NCBI GenBank assembly: GCA_025210615.1
Contig: JAOARJ010000008.1
Coordinates: 1 to 55,775 of the forward strand
Length of the DNA: 55,775 bases
Source: Candidatus Altimarinota bacterium
Lineage (GTDB): Bacteria; Patescibacteriota; Gracilibacteria; BD1-5; UBA6164
Direction of reading: 5' to 3'
In this document: piece after piece, positions 19,009 through 30,700 of the stretch
How the letters are laid out: every line of letters starts with the position of its first letter
Position numbering within the stretch: the stretch's first letter is position 1
Translations under genes and position numbers: made by a program
Notes under the pieces: generated by a model
Databases searched by the model: none
What the model saw: the letters and a program-made list of their open reading frames with translations, nothing else
Told to the model about the DNA's origin: nothing

Positions 19009-20956
19009 AACTTTGGTATATGATTATCATTTCATATTCATATCAAGCTTCAGTTCAATAATCTACATAAAATTCTATATTCTCGTCATCATCGATTTCA
19101 GATATTTTATCTAAAACAGCATTAGTATCTTCCATCTTAATTCTTTCGTAATCAGCAAACGGAAATAGTCTTCAGTTTATTTGAAGAACTGTATTATCTT
19201 CTCATCCACTATATGATTTAACCATTTTTTCTGGAAATATATCTTCAACTTTCATGTCTTCAGCATTTGTTCATCAGTTTCATTCTGGAAATATATCTTC
19301 CATTTTTACTTCATCACTGTTATCATCCTCAGATGCATTATTAAACATTTCACTTACATCTATAGTTTCAGTATTTTTTAAAACTATTATGTCATATTCA
19401 TATCATTCTTTTGAAGAAAAAGTTGTAATAAAGAATTCTATATCATTTTGATCTTCTAATTCTGCTATTTTATCAAAAGCTTCATCACTATTTTTCATAT
19501 GGATCATTTCATAATCATTGTACCCCATGTATATAGTTCCATTTATTTCTGGCATATTGTTGTTTCCTCAAAGATCATATGAATGAGCTATTTTATTTTG
19601 ATAAACATCTTCAACTTTTATTTCGTTTGTACTTGTTTTTGCATTTGATTCTTCATTAGATAAATATAGAATATATTTTTTTATTGAACCATCATTATTA
19701 GTTTCTTTAGTTATCGTAACATAATATTCTTTTCATCCAAATAATTCAAAATGTATTATAGCATCATCTAAATCATTTATATTATCAAATATTTTTTCTT
19801 CAAAGTGTCATTTTTTTAACAAAGTAACTCATAATACATCAACAAGATTTCAATAATTATCTACACTTATGTAATCATAACTATAATATTTTAAACTATA
19901 TTTATCTTCTAGAGCTATATTTCATCTCCAAAATAAGTCAGCAACATATAATATATATTCAGTTTCTCCTCAGGTAGTACTTATATAATAATCATCATGT
20001 TTTAAATTTGCTATTTTGCTTTCTAATTCATCTACTGTATTAAAACGCGTTTCTACATATCAAGTGTTAGAAACTTTATCATAACCTATTGAAAGAATTC
20101 AATAATCTCATCAAATAAAATCTATTTTTTCATTACTTGCATGTTTAGAATATTTTTTTAAAAGATAAGCAAAATCTTTTTTATTTGTACCAAATAAATC
20201 TAATAAATCTCCTTCATTTTTTTTACAATATTGTTCGCCAAATGCATATATTCTATATTTTTTACCTAAGAATTTACTTCCTGTAATATAATAATTATTA
20301 TGACCTAAATCTTTAATCCCTTTTTCAAATTCTTTTAGAGTATAAAAATCAATATTTTCATTACAATCTGCTACTTGTTTTCAATCTACGACAAGTCCTC
20401 AGTCTGTGATTCAATCAATGTTTGTTGCAATATGTCAAGAATATTTTTTCTTCAAATATATCCCATCTTTTTGTTCTTGATCTAATTCATCGTATTCTTT
20501 TTGAGTTAGGCCGCCATATTTTGCTTGTTTTTTATTAGAATTACTTGTACTTTTGTCATTATTTTTCTTCTTATTATTATTGGTATTAATAGTAGGAGTT
20601 TTCTTAGTATTAGTAGAAAAAACCTCTTTAATAAGTTTTTTGTTATCTATAACTTCTTCTTTTTTCTTTTTATTTTTATGTTTTCTTACGAGTAATTCTT
20701 TTTTTACTAAAAATCTTACTCATTTTAATAAATTTACAGTGGCTCTTTTAGTAAATTTTGGTAATAAAGTATCTATTTTTTTTGTAATAGTAGATAATTC
20801 ATCGTCTGTTTTTTGGTCCATTAAAGTATCTATAAGAGCTACTTCTTCTTCTCCGAATCAATATTTTGCAGCATAATTAGCAGCAAACATTTGATTAATA
20901 GGCATCATAAAAAATAATAGCATTAATGCTAACACTTTTTTTACTTGTTTTCTCAT
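19007..20956 (-). CDS. Secreted repeat protein, unknown
   Basis: 649 aa with signal peptide (MRKQVKKVLALMLLFFMMP, then INQMFAA). After a helical, basic part (about 30-165) come several diverged units of about 80-100 residues. The two C-terminal ones share VED(V/I)-x-K, (I/L)NG, (E/R)MI-x-MK, (S/D)EAFDKIAELEDQND and GYEYxxI. Earlier units repeat FxTxDELExxIxxL followed by DYYIST and ILYVAD. The repeats suggest an extracellular binding or structural protein. No catalytic motif, cell-wall anchor or membrane segment after the signal is visible. Rich in TGA glycines. Confidence 0.65.
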
Positions 20957-21024
20957 AACAAATAGTTAAAAATTAATATACAAAAAGAGTATATCATATT
21001 TATTACATAAATGCAAAATTTTTC

Positions 21025-21507
21025 TTACATTTCAAAATCTATCTCATCAGATAAATCACTAGGAGTTGAGGCTAGGACTTGTAAAACTCATCATTTATTT
21101 TTAGATATTACCTTATGAGAAACTCAAAGAGGTATATATATTCAAATTACATTTTCTCACTCTTCTCATTTTGGTGCTGAAATATTTAAAACAATAGATT
21201 TTTTAGTTTCTACATCTATTAAATGAATTTCAAATTCTCCTGCTAAAGGAATTAAAATTTCTTTTTTTACTTTGTGATAATGTCATCAAGAGGCATTATT
21301 TTCTTCAAAAAATACTGAATTATAGACAAATCTAATTTTTCAAAATTCTTCTAATAAACTATATCTATCATCATAAGTTGGTATAAAATATCTTCCTTTC
21401 TTAGAGTCTCTTGGATTTAAATAAATCTTTTTTGCTAGCAAAATTCCGTCTTGTTCAATATTTTCTACTTTTTTAGCTTGAGAGTGAAGGTCTAGACTTT
21501 TTGTCAT
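21025..21507 (-). CDS. FdtA/WxcM-like sugar cupin
   Basis: 160 aa. Single-domain cupin like dTDP-3,4-ketohexose isomerases (FdtA) and the WxcM C-terminus: RYFIPTYDDRYSLLEEFGKI, VYNSVFFEENNASGGHYHKV with the active-site His pair, KKEILIPLAGEFEIHLIDVE, and IPLGVSHKVISKNKGGVLQVLAS. In this family R...GxHxHK is typical. Here an SGGH replaces RGxH. Probably acts in making a modified sugar for surface glycans, but the pathway partners are not in the window. A start 11 codons further up (21540) is also possible; 21507 was preferred because the upstream extension is poorly conserved in kind. Confidence 0.7.
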
Positions 21508-21605
21508 AATTTTATAATTATAAATAAATTTTATATACAATATTTATTTTTATTTTTTATGCAAATAAAAAACTCTAGTTATTAGCTAAAGTTTTATTTT
21601 TTTAT

Positions 21606-22142
21606 TTATGTATTTTCTGGATGTCCTTCATCTCAAGGTTCTATCATTGTTCCGTCAGTATCTCTATATTTGTCTACTACATTTAGAATTTTTCTTGATG
21701 TTTGGATTGGTTGTGGAGCAAAATTTATATCAAAGTTTGATACTGTTCAGGCTGTTTGTACCATAACATCACCATAATCTAAAATATTTGCCCAAAATCA
21801 TTTTGTTTTAGAATTTACTTCTTGTACTTGTCATAAATTCGCTTCAGAAACAGTTCTATTAAGAAAAGAAATTTGTTCAACTCAGATAATTCTGTTATTC
21901 GTGATTATAAATAAATCTAGTTCGTGATTTAGCCATTGAATATAAAACCAAATTAGATAAACAAGCCAAAACATAATAGTAACTAAATATCCTACACTAT
22001 TATTTCAAAGTAGAACAAGAATTAAAAGTGTGAATAAAATAGCTAAAATAAAGTAAAATCATAATATAGCAAAGACAATCCAGTGTCTTCTTATTACCAT
22101 TTCAACTTTTTCTCCCTTACGCAAATTTAATAAAGTAAGCAT
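21606..22142 (-). CDS. Membrane protein with bacterial PH domain
   Basis: 178 aa. Two membrane helices (about residues 22-46 and 53-70) follow a cytoplasmic head, MLTLLNLRKGEKVEMVIRRH. A globular domain comes after them, with FIITNNRIIGVEQISFLNRT, then LGQVQEVNSKTKGFWANIL and DYGDVMVQTAG. That succession matches the YdbS/bPH2 family, in which TNxRxI and GTVxxxxG are typical. These proteins are widespread and of unclear role, possibly in lipid binding. It ends at 21606 before a stem of AAAACT/AGTTTT. No operon partner is obvious. Confidence 0.72.
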
Positions 22143-22155
22143 TTTTTATCTTTTT

Positions 22156-22734
22156 TTAAAAAATATTAGGTTTTTTTACATAAAATGGTGTTATTTTTTC
22201 TTTTTTTTCTAACTCTATTTTATGTATTAATTTATCATAATTTATATTTTTATTTATCTTTAAGTCAAGATTATTTTCATTTATTTCTCAATATATTTCA
22301 CTAATGTTATTATTTTTTAGATAATCTTCAAGCGCTTTATTAGATAAAATTTCTATCTCACTAGTTTTATTTTTTAAAATGAAAACATCACGTTTACTAG
22401 AATTTTTTATAATAGGATATTTATTATATTCTAGTTCATATAAATCAAAAAAATTTATCTCTGTTAGATTTATTTTTTTTAGATAACTTATTGTATTAGC
22501 TGTTAATACTGTTGTTCTAACTCAAGTAAAACTTCAAGGTCCATTTACAATAATAATATTATCTAAATTTTCATATTTTATATTATTTTTCTTGAGAATA
22601 TTATCTATATTTGGCATTAAAGTACTAGCTTCATTATAGATTCACTCCCATGATATTTCATCTATCTTTTGCCTATTTTCATCAAACAAAATTACAAAAC
22701 TCGGTTTATTTATACTGTCTATTAATAATATCAT
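22156..22734 (-). CDS. tsaB: t6A synthesis protein TsaB
   Basis: 192 aa, typical for TsaB. It forms the TsaBDE-C pathway that adds threonylcarbamoyladenosine at A37 of ANN-reading tRNAs. The actin-like N-terminal ATPase half starts ILLIDSINKPSFVILFDENR and carries the family mark VNGPGSFTGVRTT near residue 71. The last two glycines of that motif are TGA. It stops 13 bases before the PH-domain gene begins, so the two may be co-transcribed. The other Tsa genes are not in the window. Confidence 0.88.
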
Positions 22735-22822
22735 TATATTTCTTAAATAAATCTAAATAACTTAAAAATAAATTTACTGCCTTATTATATCTATTTTTTT
22801 ATAAATCTCAAAATAAAAGTTA

Positions 22823-22848
22823 ATCACCGGCTTTCACCGGTGATTTTT
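22823..22848. terminator. GC-rich hairpin terminator
   Basis: ATCACCGG (22823-22830) pairs with CCGGTGAT (22837-22844) around a six-base loop, and TTTTTT follows on the plus strand. It is 4 bases after the stop of the foreign-looking gene at 22848, and is much richer in GC than native terminators here. Confidence 0.7.
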
Positions 22849-23222
22849 TACGCCCACATTTGCCACCACTTTTTGTGGGGAAAATGTTTCCTAATTATTT
22901 TAGAACGGCGAGGCCATAGCCAAATTTTCATACCAGGGGGAAGCCATCCTCTCTGAATTAAAAAGTCAGTCAGCGAGAAAAATTCTTCTCGTCCCCAGTA
23001 CTTTTCTCCGTCTGAATAGGCGTATCCCCATTCGCATCCCCATAATCCTGAGCGGATAGGAGTTTCGACTCCATCAACCCAAATTATTTTATGAGAATGA
23101 ATCCAATGAGCAACTCCCTTAGGGGCAGTTTTTCCTTCTGAAAGACGCCATCCTTCTGTTTTAATTGTTTCTATGGTATGAATACCATAGTATCTTACCA
23201 ATTTTTTTTTGTGTTTACTCAT
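22848..23222 (-). CDS. Trp-rich small protein, unknown, probably acquired
   Basis: 124 aa, with about a dozen tryptophans (for example HWIHSHKIIW, SGLWGCEWGYA, KKWWQMWA). No signal peptide or membrane helix. All glycines are GGN codons, none is TGA, and tryptophan is TGG. The GC content stands clearly above its surroundings. It has a strong Shine-Dalgarno AAAGGAG 7 bases before ATG, and TTGACT/ATTATA promoter elements. No family is recognised. Taken together these signs indicate import from a standard-code organism. Confidence 0.75.
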   Translation of the reverse strand: MSKHKKKLVRYYGIHTIETIKTEGWRLSEGKTAPKGVAHWIHSHKIIWVDGVETPIRSGLWGCEWGYAYSDGEKYWGREEFFSLTDFLIQRGWLPPGMKIWLWPRRSKIIRKHFPHKKWWQMWA

Positions 23223-23244
23223 TTTTTACTCCTTTGTTTACCTT

Positions 23245-23273
23245 TATAATAAACTTTTTTAAGTAAAAGTCAA
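23245..23273 (-). promoter_or_regulatory. Promoter of the gene at 23222
   Basis: On the minus strand TTGACT (23273-23268), a 17-bp spacer and ATTATA (23250-23245), then Shine-Dalgarno AAAGGAG before the ATG. Confidence 0.65.
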
Positions 23274-23362
23274 ATTTACAATATTTATATAAATAAAATT
23301 ATTTGCTTTTTTTTGCTCAAAAAATATAATACTTCTTGTTTATTTCTATATCAAAAGAAAAT

Positions 23363-24820
23363 ATGAATTTTAAAGATATGAGTTTAGAAGAAATTATTTC
23401 TAAAATAAAATCAGGTGAAACGACCAATAAAGAAGTTTTTGACTATTTTATGGCAAGAACTAAAAAATATGATGATAAAATTAAATCTTATAATTTTCTT
23501 AATGAAAATTGATTAAATAATAATACTGAAGGGAAACTTGCTTGAGCTCCTCTTTGAATAAAAGATATTTATTGTGAAGTGGGAATTCCTACAACTTGTA
23601 GTTCAAAAATGCTTCAAGATTTTAAACCTCCTTATAATGCGACAACTATTGAAAATTTATTATCTGAATGAATGAGTAGTTTAGGTAAATTAAATATGGA
23701 TGAGTTTGCTATGGGGTCATCAACTGAAAATTCCGCATTTAGACAAACTATAAATCCTTGGGGAACAGACAGAATTCCTGGTGGTTCTTCAGGTTGAAGT
23801 GCTGCTGCTGTTGCTGCTGGATTGTGTCCTGCTGCACTTTGAACTGACACTGGTTGAAGCATTAGACAACCAGCAAGTGTTTGCTCAGTTACTGGTTTTA
23901 AACCTAGTTACGGTAGAAATTCTAGATTTTGAGTTATACCTATGGCATCAAGTTTAGATACTCCAGGAACATTTACTAAGACGGTAAAAGATGCTGGATT
24001 ATTATATGAAATAATGAACGGAGAAGATGAAAATGATTTAACAATGTTAGAGGGGAAACATATTTTAGACCCAAAAATATGGGAGAAAAAAGATTTGAAA
24101 GGAAAAGTTATTTGAGTGCCTAGTGAATTTTTTTGAGAATGAATAGATGCTTGAGTTAAAAAAACAGTAGAAGAAGCTATTGAAAAAATGAAAGATTTAT
24201 GAGCGGAAATTAAACCAATTTCTCTACCTATGACAAAATATGCATTAGCAGCTTATTATATAGTTATGCCTGCTGAAGTATCTACAAATTTGGCTAGATA
24301 TGATTGAATTAGATATGGACATACTTCAGAAAAAGCAAGAGAAAGTTTAGATGAATTTTATAGAAACAATAGATGAGAAGGTTTTTGAAAAGAAGCTCAA
24401 AGAAGAATTTTATTATGAAGTTATGTATTATCCGCTTGATTTTATGATGCTTATTTTAAAAAGGCTGCTGAAGTAAGAACTTTAGTTATAGAAGATTTTG
24501 AAAAAGCTTTTAAGGAAGTAGATGCGATAGTATCGCCAGCTAGTCCATCGGTTGCTTGGAAAATTTGAGAAAAATCAGAAGACCCATTAAAAATGTATAT
24601 GTCAGATATGTATACTATTCCTTCTTCATTAGCTGGATTACCTTGAATAAGTATTCCTTGTTGATTTACTGAAAGTGAAGATGAAGAAAAAGAACTTTTG
24701 CCAGTATGATTACAAATTGTAACTCCATATATGAAAGAAGAATCATTATTTGAAATAGCAAATGTCTACCAAACAAACACGCCTTGGCATACTAAAAATC
24801 CAGAATGATTTGAAGATTAA
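23363..24820 (+). CDS. gatA: Glutamyl-tRNA(Gln) amidotransferase subunit A
   Basis: 485 aa, full length. In GatCAB it frees ammonia from glutamine to turn Glu-tRNA(Gln) into Gln-tRNA(Gln). The amidase triad is visible: Lys in GAPLGIKDIYCE (about residue 71), the Ser-rich [14 protein letters not shown] and cis-Ser/Ser in GTDTGGSIRQPAS. C-terminal AGLPGISIPCGF and PVGLQIV fit the family. Amidases of unrelated use share the fold, but length and sequence match GatA best. GatB and GatC are not in the window, so the genes are unlinked. Divergent from the acquired gene at 22848. Confidence 0.87.
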
Positions 24821-24850
24821 GTAGACAATTTAATAGACATTAAGTAGACA

Positions 24851-24882
24851 AAAAAAGTTAGCTTTAAAGCTAACTTTTTTAT
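24851..24882. terminator. Bidirectional terminator, perfect 14-bp palindrome
   Basis: AAAAAGTTAGCTTT (24852-24865) joins AAAGCTAACTTTTT (24866-24879) with no spacer. It lies between the convergent gatA and the 909-aa secreted protein gene. Confidence 0.85.
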
Positions 24883-27611
24883 TATTTAGATTTTTTTAAT
24901 AACAATGTTTTTACTCTAGTTTTATTTAAAACTTCCCTTATCAAAGGTCAAATATCTTTGTTTTTATATTGATTATACATATCTTGTAGTCAAACTTGTA
25001 ATCATTCATAAATTTTTATTTTTATGTTTAGATTTCATTTAGATTTAGAGTTTACAATTTGTTCTAGTTTATCCATTATAATTTCTACTTTTTTAGAATC
25101 GACTTCTTGAGTTTTATTTTCTTGTTTAGTAGACACTTCTTCTTTTTTGTCTACTTGCGTGTCTAACTTGTCTACATTATTATTAATCGGTTTTTCTTGT
25201 ATTTTTTTATCTTCTTTAATTTCTTGAGTTTCATTTAATATAGCTCTATTACAATTTGATTTGTCTTTTTCACTATCTATACAAGTATCTCATAAATCAG
25301 CAATAACCTCAATAGATTTTTTATTATCAATAATTTTTATATAATCAGAAACATTATTTTTATCTGAATCTTTAGCCGTTATATCAATTAAAGAAATATT
25401 AAAATTCATAGGTTTTGTAAATACAGATTCTTTATATAATTTCATAGTTTGATCTGATGTCTTCGATGGAATTATAACATTTTTGAATTTTAAATATCCT
25501 TCTGGATCAATAATATTTGTAGAATATTTTATTCAATTTATATCTAATTTAAAACTTCACATATCATTTCTATCAGCAAAATTGTCTACTTTAAATTTTA
25601 TATTGTCTACAAAAAAATCTTCTAATTTATTAACTATATTATATTCAGCTACTATTTTATCTGTTAAAGAAAAAGTTTTAAATTTCTTTGTCATAGAAGG
25701 GTTTTTAAGAGAAACAGAAACTGTTCTATCATCTAAATCAGATAATACAATTATAGAGTAGTTTTTTGCCTTTTGGCTATTTTCAGCTCTTTGTACTGAC
25801 AAATTAATTTTTCATTTCACTCATTCTGGGACTATTGTTTCAATATATTTATTATCAAAGTTTTCTTCCTTCAAAGCGTAAGTTTTTATATTTCCAAATA
25901 AAATTATATCATCTGATTTGAATCCTGATCAATTTATTCTAATTTTATCTCATACTTTTATCCCTGGTTTATCCGTTTGTACTCAGTATATTTCAGGCGG
26001 TAAAGAAACTTTATTATTTACAATATCGCTAGATTTAAAATTCCTTGATAAAGATATACCGTTTTTTTTCAAAGTAAAGCTTGAATTTGCAGTTGGATTA
26101 TAATCTCTTCATAAAATAGACTCTATTTTTGTTCAAGAATTTTTTATTCTAGAATATTTTTCTTTTTCTTTATCTAAAATATTTGATGTAGTAATATCGG
26201 CATTATGCAATTTATCTCATGAAATATAAAAAGTTTTGTTTGGTTTTCTATCTCAGGTAAAGACAAATTCATCTACATAAAAACTATTATTTCTTCTAGC
26301 ATCATAAAAAATAGTATTAGAAACCTGTTCTCATCCTCTATAAATCGCTAGATATCAAGTTAATTTTGAAACTGGTACTTTTACTCTAATAGTATTATTA
26401 AATACGCTATCTATTTCAACTTTTGAATTACTTATTTTTACTTCTTCTTTGGCTTTATTTGGTAATCCATTACTAAGCATTAAAGTTACTTCAACCTTAT
26501 TATCAATAACATCTCAAAAAACATAAGAGCTTATATTATATTCTTTATCTGAAGAATTAAATTCAAATAAATCGCTATAATTTCACAAAATTTCTACTTG
26601 TGCAAAATTTATTTCTCTACCTGCCTTATAGCTGCTTAATACAATTTCCTTATCTGTCACACTATATACTGTTGTAGTTTGTCCATTTACCATAACTTTT
26701 ACATTTGCTTTTTCTGTTCAAAATTTTTCTCAATTAATAACTAATCTACGAATTTCATCTCCATTTGAATTAGTAGAAGCAACAATTTCTCAGATATATT
26801 TTATTTCTGGTTTATATCAAAGAGGTTTAAATTTAATTTCATTACTTTTATAATATTGATTTTCTACATAAATATCCACTTCTTTTTTATCTATTTCTGG
26901 AATTTTTATATAAAAACAATTATTTTTTAATTCTTTTGTTTCTTCAAAAAGTTTATTATTTATATAAAGGTCATCTTCATCAGTAAAATATTTTCAACAA
27001 ATTTGCATTGTCTCTCCCACTCAAAAATTTGTATCTGTTTTTAAATAATCAATATGAATTAGGTCAAGAGGAATTTCAATCTTGTTTGATTTTTTACCAT
27101 CAGCTATTACATATAATCATAATTTATTTAAATCGTTTGGAAGTGTTCAAAATAATGAAGTAAGCGTAGAATTTTTTAAATCAAACTTTCCAGATTCTAA
27201 AGTAACATTTATTTTAGGATAAAAGTTTTCTCACTGAATATAGATATCTCTACTTCATTTTTTTGTAAATTCTATTTTTTCTATATGAGGAAAAGCAAAA
27301 CTCTCTATTAATGTTTCTCATTCACAAGTTAATTCCAATTTTCAATTATAAGCGTTATCAGCTTCTCTATGATTGTAATTCACTCTTGTTTCTCAGCTTT
27401 GAGTAAAATTTACATATTTATCATTTATTTTTAACTGAGTACATTTTCAAAAATCTTCTCATTTAATATTAACAACTGTCTTTTCAGATAACTCTGAGGA
27501 ATAAGTTATTTCTTTTATTTTTGGTTCCTTTATTTCATTATCTTTGGCTAAAGTTAGATTAAATAATCAAAATAACAAAACAAAAGACAAAATTATTTTT
27601 TGTATTTTCAT
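24882..27611 (-). CDS. Large secreted Ig-like repeat protein, unknown
   Basis: 909 aa with signal peptide MKIQKIILSFVLLFGLFNLT. The mature chain looks like a string of beta-sandwich units of 80-100 residues (for example EKTVVNIKGEDFGKCTQLKI and ILSGTKIESIL-type repeats with GxxF-G(K/T) turns), typical of IPT/TIG or Ig-like domains. It has about eight cysteines in the first 300 residues. A polar stretch QEIKEDKKIQEKPINNNVDK near residue 790 leads to a basic helical tail. Its neighbour upstream is the SLH-type protein, so a place in the cell envelope is likely. TGA is used for many of its glycines. Confidence 0.65.
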
Positions 27612-27734
27612 AAAAATTTTTTTAATAAATAAACTTATGTTTCATTATATATTAATAAATAACTATTTCAAATTTTTCCTTTAAATAAAGCTAGATTAAT
27701 TTATTATTTAATTTTTAATTAATTTTTAAACAAT

Positions 27735-27769
27735 AAAAAAAGACTCCCTATAAAGGAAAGTCTTTTTTG
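27735..27769. terminator. Terminator of the surface-layer gene
   Basis: AAAAAAGACTCCC pairs with the GGAAAGTCTTTTTT half. On the minus strand the stem is followed by TTTTTTTATTG. Confidence 0.8.
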
Positions 27770-27792
27770 TTTGATGTATAAACAATGAATGT

Positions 27793-30700
27793 TTATTTAG
27801 CAGTAACTTCAGCACCAGTAGCGTATACTTTAGTGAAGATAGTACCAGATGTACCAGCAGCAAGACCACCAGTTAATGTACCTCCACCAAATGCACCATT
27901 ACCACAAGTTTCAGTAGTAGTAATTGCGTTTCCAGCAGTACCAGAAGCATCAGCAGTAATAACAACTGTATCATCAGCAGTACTAGCTTTAGCATTAACT
28001 TTAGCAGCAGTTGTAGTATCACCATTAATAGCAGCAGCTAAGGCAGCAACAGCATCATCAGCAGTTACACCTCCAGATACATCAACAGCAACATCACCAC
28101 CGATAGCACTATTAGTATCGAATTCGAATGTTCTACCATCGATTACAACAGTTTCACCATCAGCAACAACACCTGAGAATGTTAATGTTCCTGTAGCGTA
28201 ATCAGCAGTACCATCTCTAAATTCAACAGTATCTCTGTTTAATTTAACAGTAACTTTAGCATCAGCATCAACTGAAGCATCGTTAGTAGCGTTTTCATTA
28301 ACTTCTAGAGATAATACGAATGTAGTAGTACCATCAATCTTAGCAGCATCACCAGCTAATCCAGTATTTAAATTATCAAATGTATAGTTTCCGGCATTTA
28401 ATTCAACAGAAGCTGTAGAAGCACCTGAATCTTTTTCTCTTAATTTAAGAGAGAATTTACCATCAGCTTGAGCATTTGGTTTAGTTATACCAGAAACAGC
28501 AATATCTGATGTTCTAAATACAACTTTCTTAAGAAGCGCTTTGATTGGATCATCACTAGCGTCTACATTAACTGTAGAAGTTGGAGTGATAACGATTTCA
28601 GCAACATCAATAAATGAAGTAACAGCAGGAGTATTGTCTAATTTCTTAAGATCAATACCAGCAATATCAGAAGCAATTAGAGTTACTTTCTTAGAAGTAG
28701 CATTACTTAAGTTAGCTGAAATGTCTTTATTAGAAGCATCACCTTCAATATCACCAGCAACAGTACCTTTAAGAGTGAAAGTAGTATTTAGTCCAGAAAC
28801 AGCAGAAGCAGCATCAGGATCTAAGTCAACTTTTTTAACATCAGCAATTAAGTAGTATACTTCTTTATTTTCAGTATCAACTACTAAGTTTTCCATGTCT
28901 TCAAATTTAACAGCAACTTTATCAGAAGAAATAGTTACAGTACCATTACCTACAACAGTAGATTTGTTTTCTTTAACCATTCTAACGTTTTCGATAGAAT
29001 CTCTGAATTCAGTAGCTAAGTCAGCAGAAGCGAATGAAGCAGTTTCAAAGTTTAAGTCTTTAACTTTAACTTTTTCTTTCTTAGCATCCATTTCTAATTT
29101 AGCAAGCATTACATTATCAGTACCACCTAATAGGAATCTATCAAAGTAGTTAAGGTCAGCTTCTTCAGAAGAATCGTTTTTAACGATATCAACATCAATA
29201 GTAAGAGCACCTTTGTTAGTTAATGAAATTACATTAGAGAATTTATCAGTTAAGTCACCACTAATATCAGCAGCAGCTAAGTTAGTACCAACTTCTTTAT
29301 CTTCTGCATCAATATCAGTTGCAGCGTTGATAGCTAATCTAATCTTATCTGTATTATCATTAGCAGTAGTTATATCATCATCAGCACCATCAATTGCATC
29401 ATCATCAGCTGATTTGAATTGAAGAGATACTTCCATATTTTGTTTATTAGAAGAACCTGCTTTGATAATTTCATCCATAGAAGTGAATTTAACAGTAGTA
29501 CCATCAATTTCAGTAGTTTCTATAGTTTTAGTACCAATCTTTAAGAATGCTTTAGCAACAACTAAATCTAAGTTAACTTTATTATCACCAGTATTAGTGA
29601 ATGTTAAGTTTCTAATTCTTACATCAGCTGAAGATCCAGCTTCAATAGTACCTTTATAAGCTTGAGTAATAACGTTTCCTAATACAACATCTTCAGAATC
29701 GATTTTGTTATTAGTAACTTCTAAACTAGCAGCTTTAATTTCTACGTTTCTAGTATCAAAACCAGAGTAAGAAGAAAGAACATCTTTAGCTAGAAGACTT
29801 CCAGCTCCTGTAACATTAGTATATGTTTTATCAGAGTCTTCATCTTCTAATTTAAATTCACCGTTTTGGAAATCAACAACGAATTTATATTTAGTACCTT
29901 TTCTTGCTTCTTTAGGAATATCAGCAGTTAATTTCATTTCTTTAGTTTCACCTTTTCTTAAAGTGATATCTTTGAATTCAACAGCAAAATATTTAAGGTC
30001 TGCATCAGCAGCAGGAGCTAAAGGATCAACTCCACCAAATTTAGTAACTGCATCAGCTAGTTTAACTTCATCTTCAGAAGAAATTCCACCTAATCTAATA
30101 TCAGTTAATAATTCATCTTGAATTAAATCTTTAGTACCAACATCAGTAGCATTTTTACCATCAACTGTTAGTAAGATTTTAAATGATTCTAAGTTATAGT
30201 TACCTGAATTAGCTTTTAGGCTAAGAGTACCAAAATCAAAATCATCAACATCAACATTTGAAGCATCTTTATCAGCTCTAGTGAAAGAAGCAGTAATTTC
30301 AGAACCTTCAATAGTTAATTCTTCACTTACATCTAAGTTACCTGTGAATGTAGTGTTAGAAGTATTTCTAACTGGAGCATTAAATCCATTTTTATCACCG
30401 ATAGCGTAAACATCATCTGATTTTTCAATTTGGAATTGAAGAGTATCAGCTGGTTCACCAGTAACTACACCTTTAAGTGCAAAGTAAACGTAAGCAGATT
30501 TTTCTTTAGGAAGAACATATCCTTCTCCAAAGTTAATTGTTACATAATCTTTAGCGAATGTTAAATTTTCAGCAACTTTTTTACCGTCAGCTTCAACATA
30601 CATTCCTTCAATATTTGATTCATTAACTGAACCAGTTTGTTTTAATCTGATAGTTTTGATAGAGATATCTTCTTTATCATTATCATTTTTAATTTTCCAA

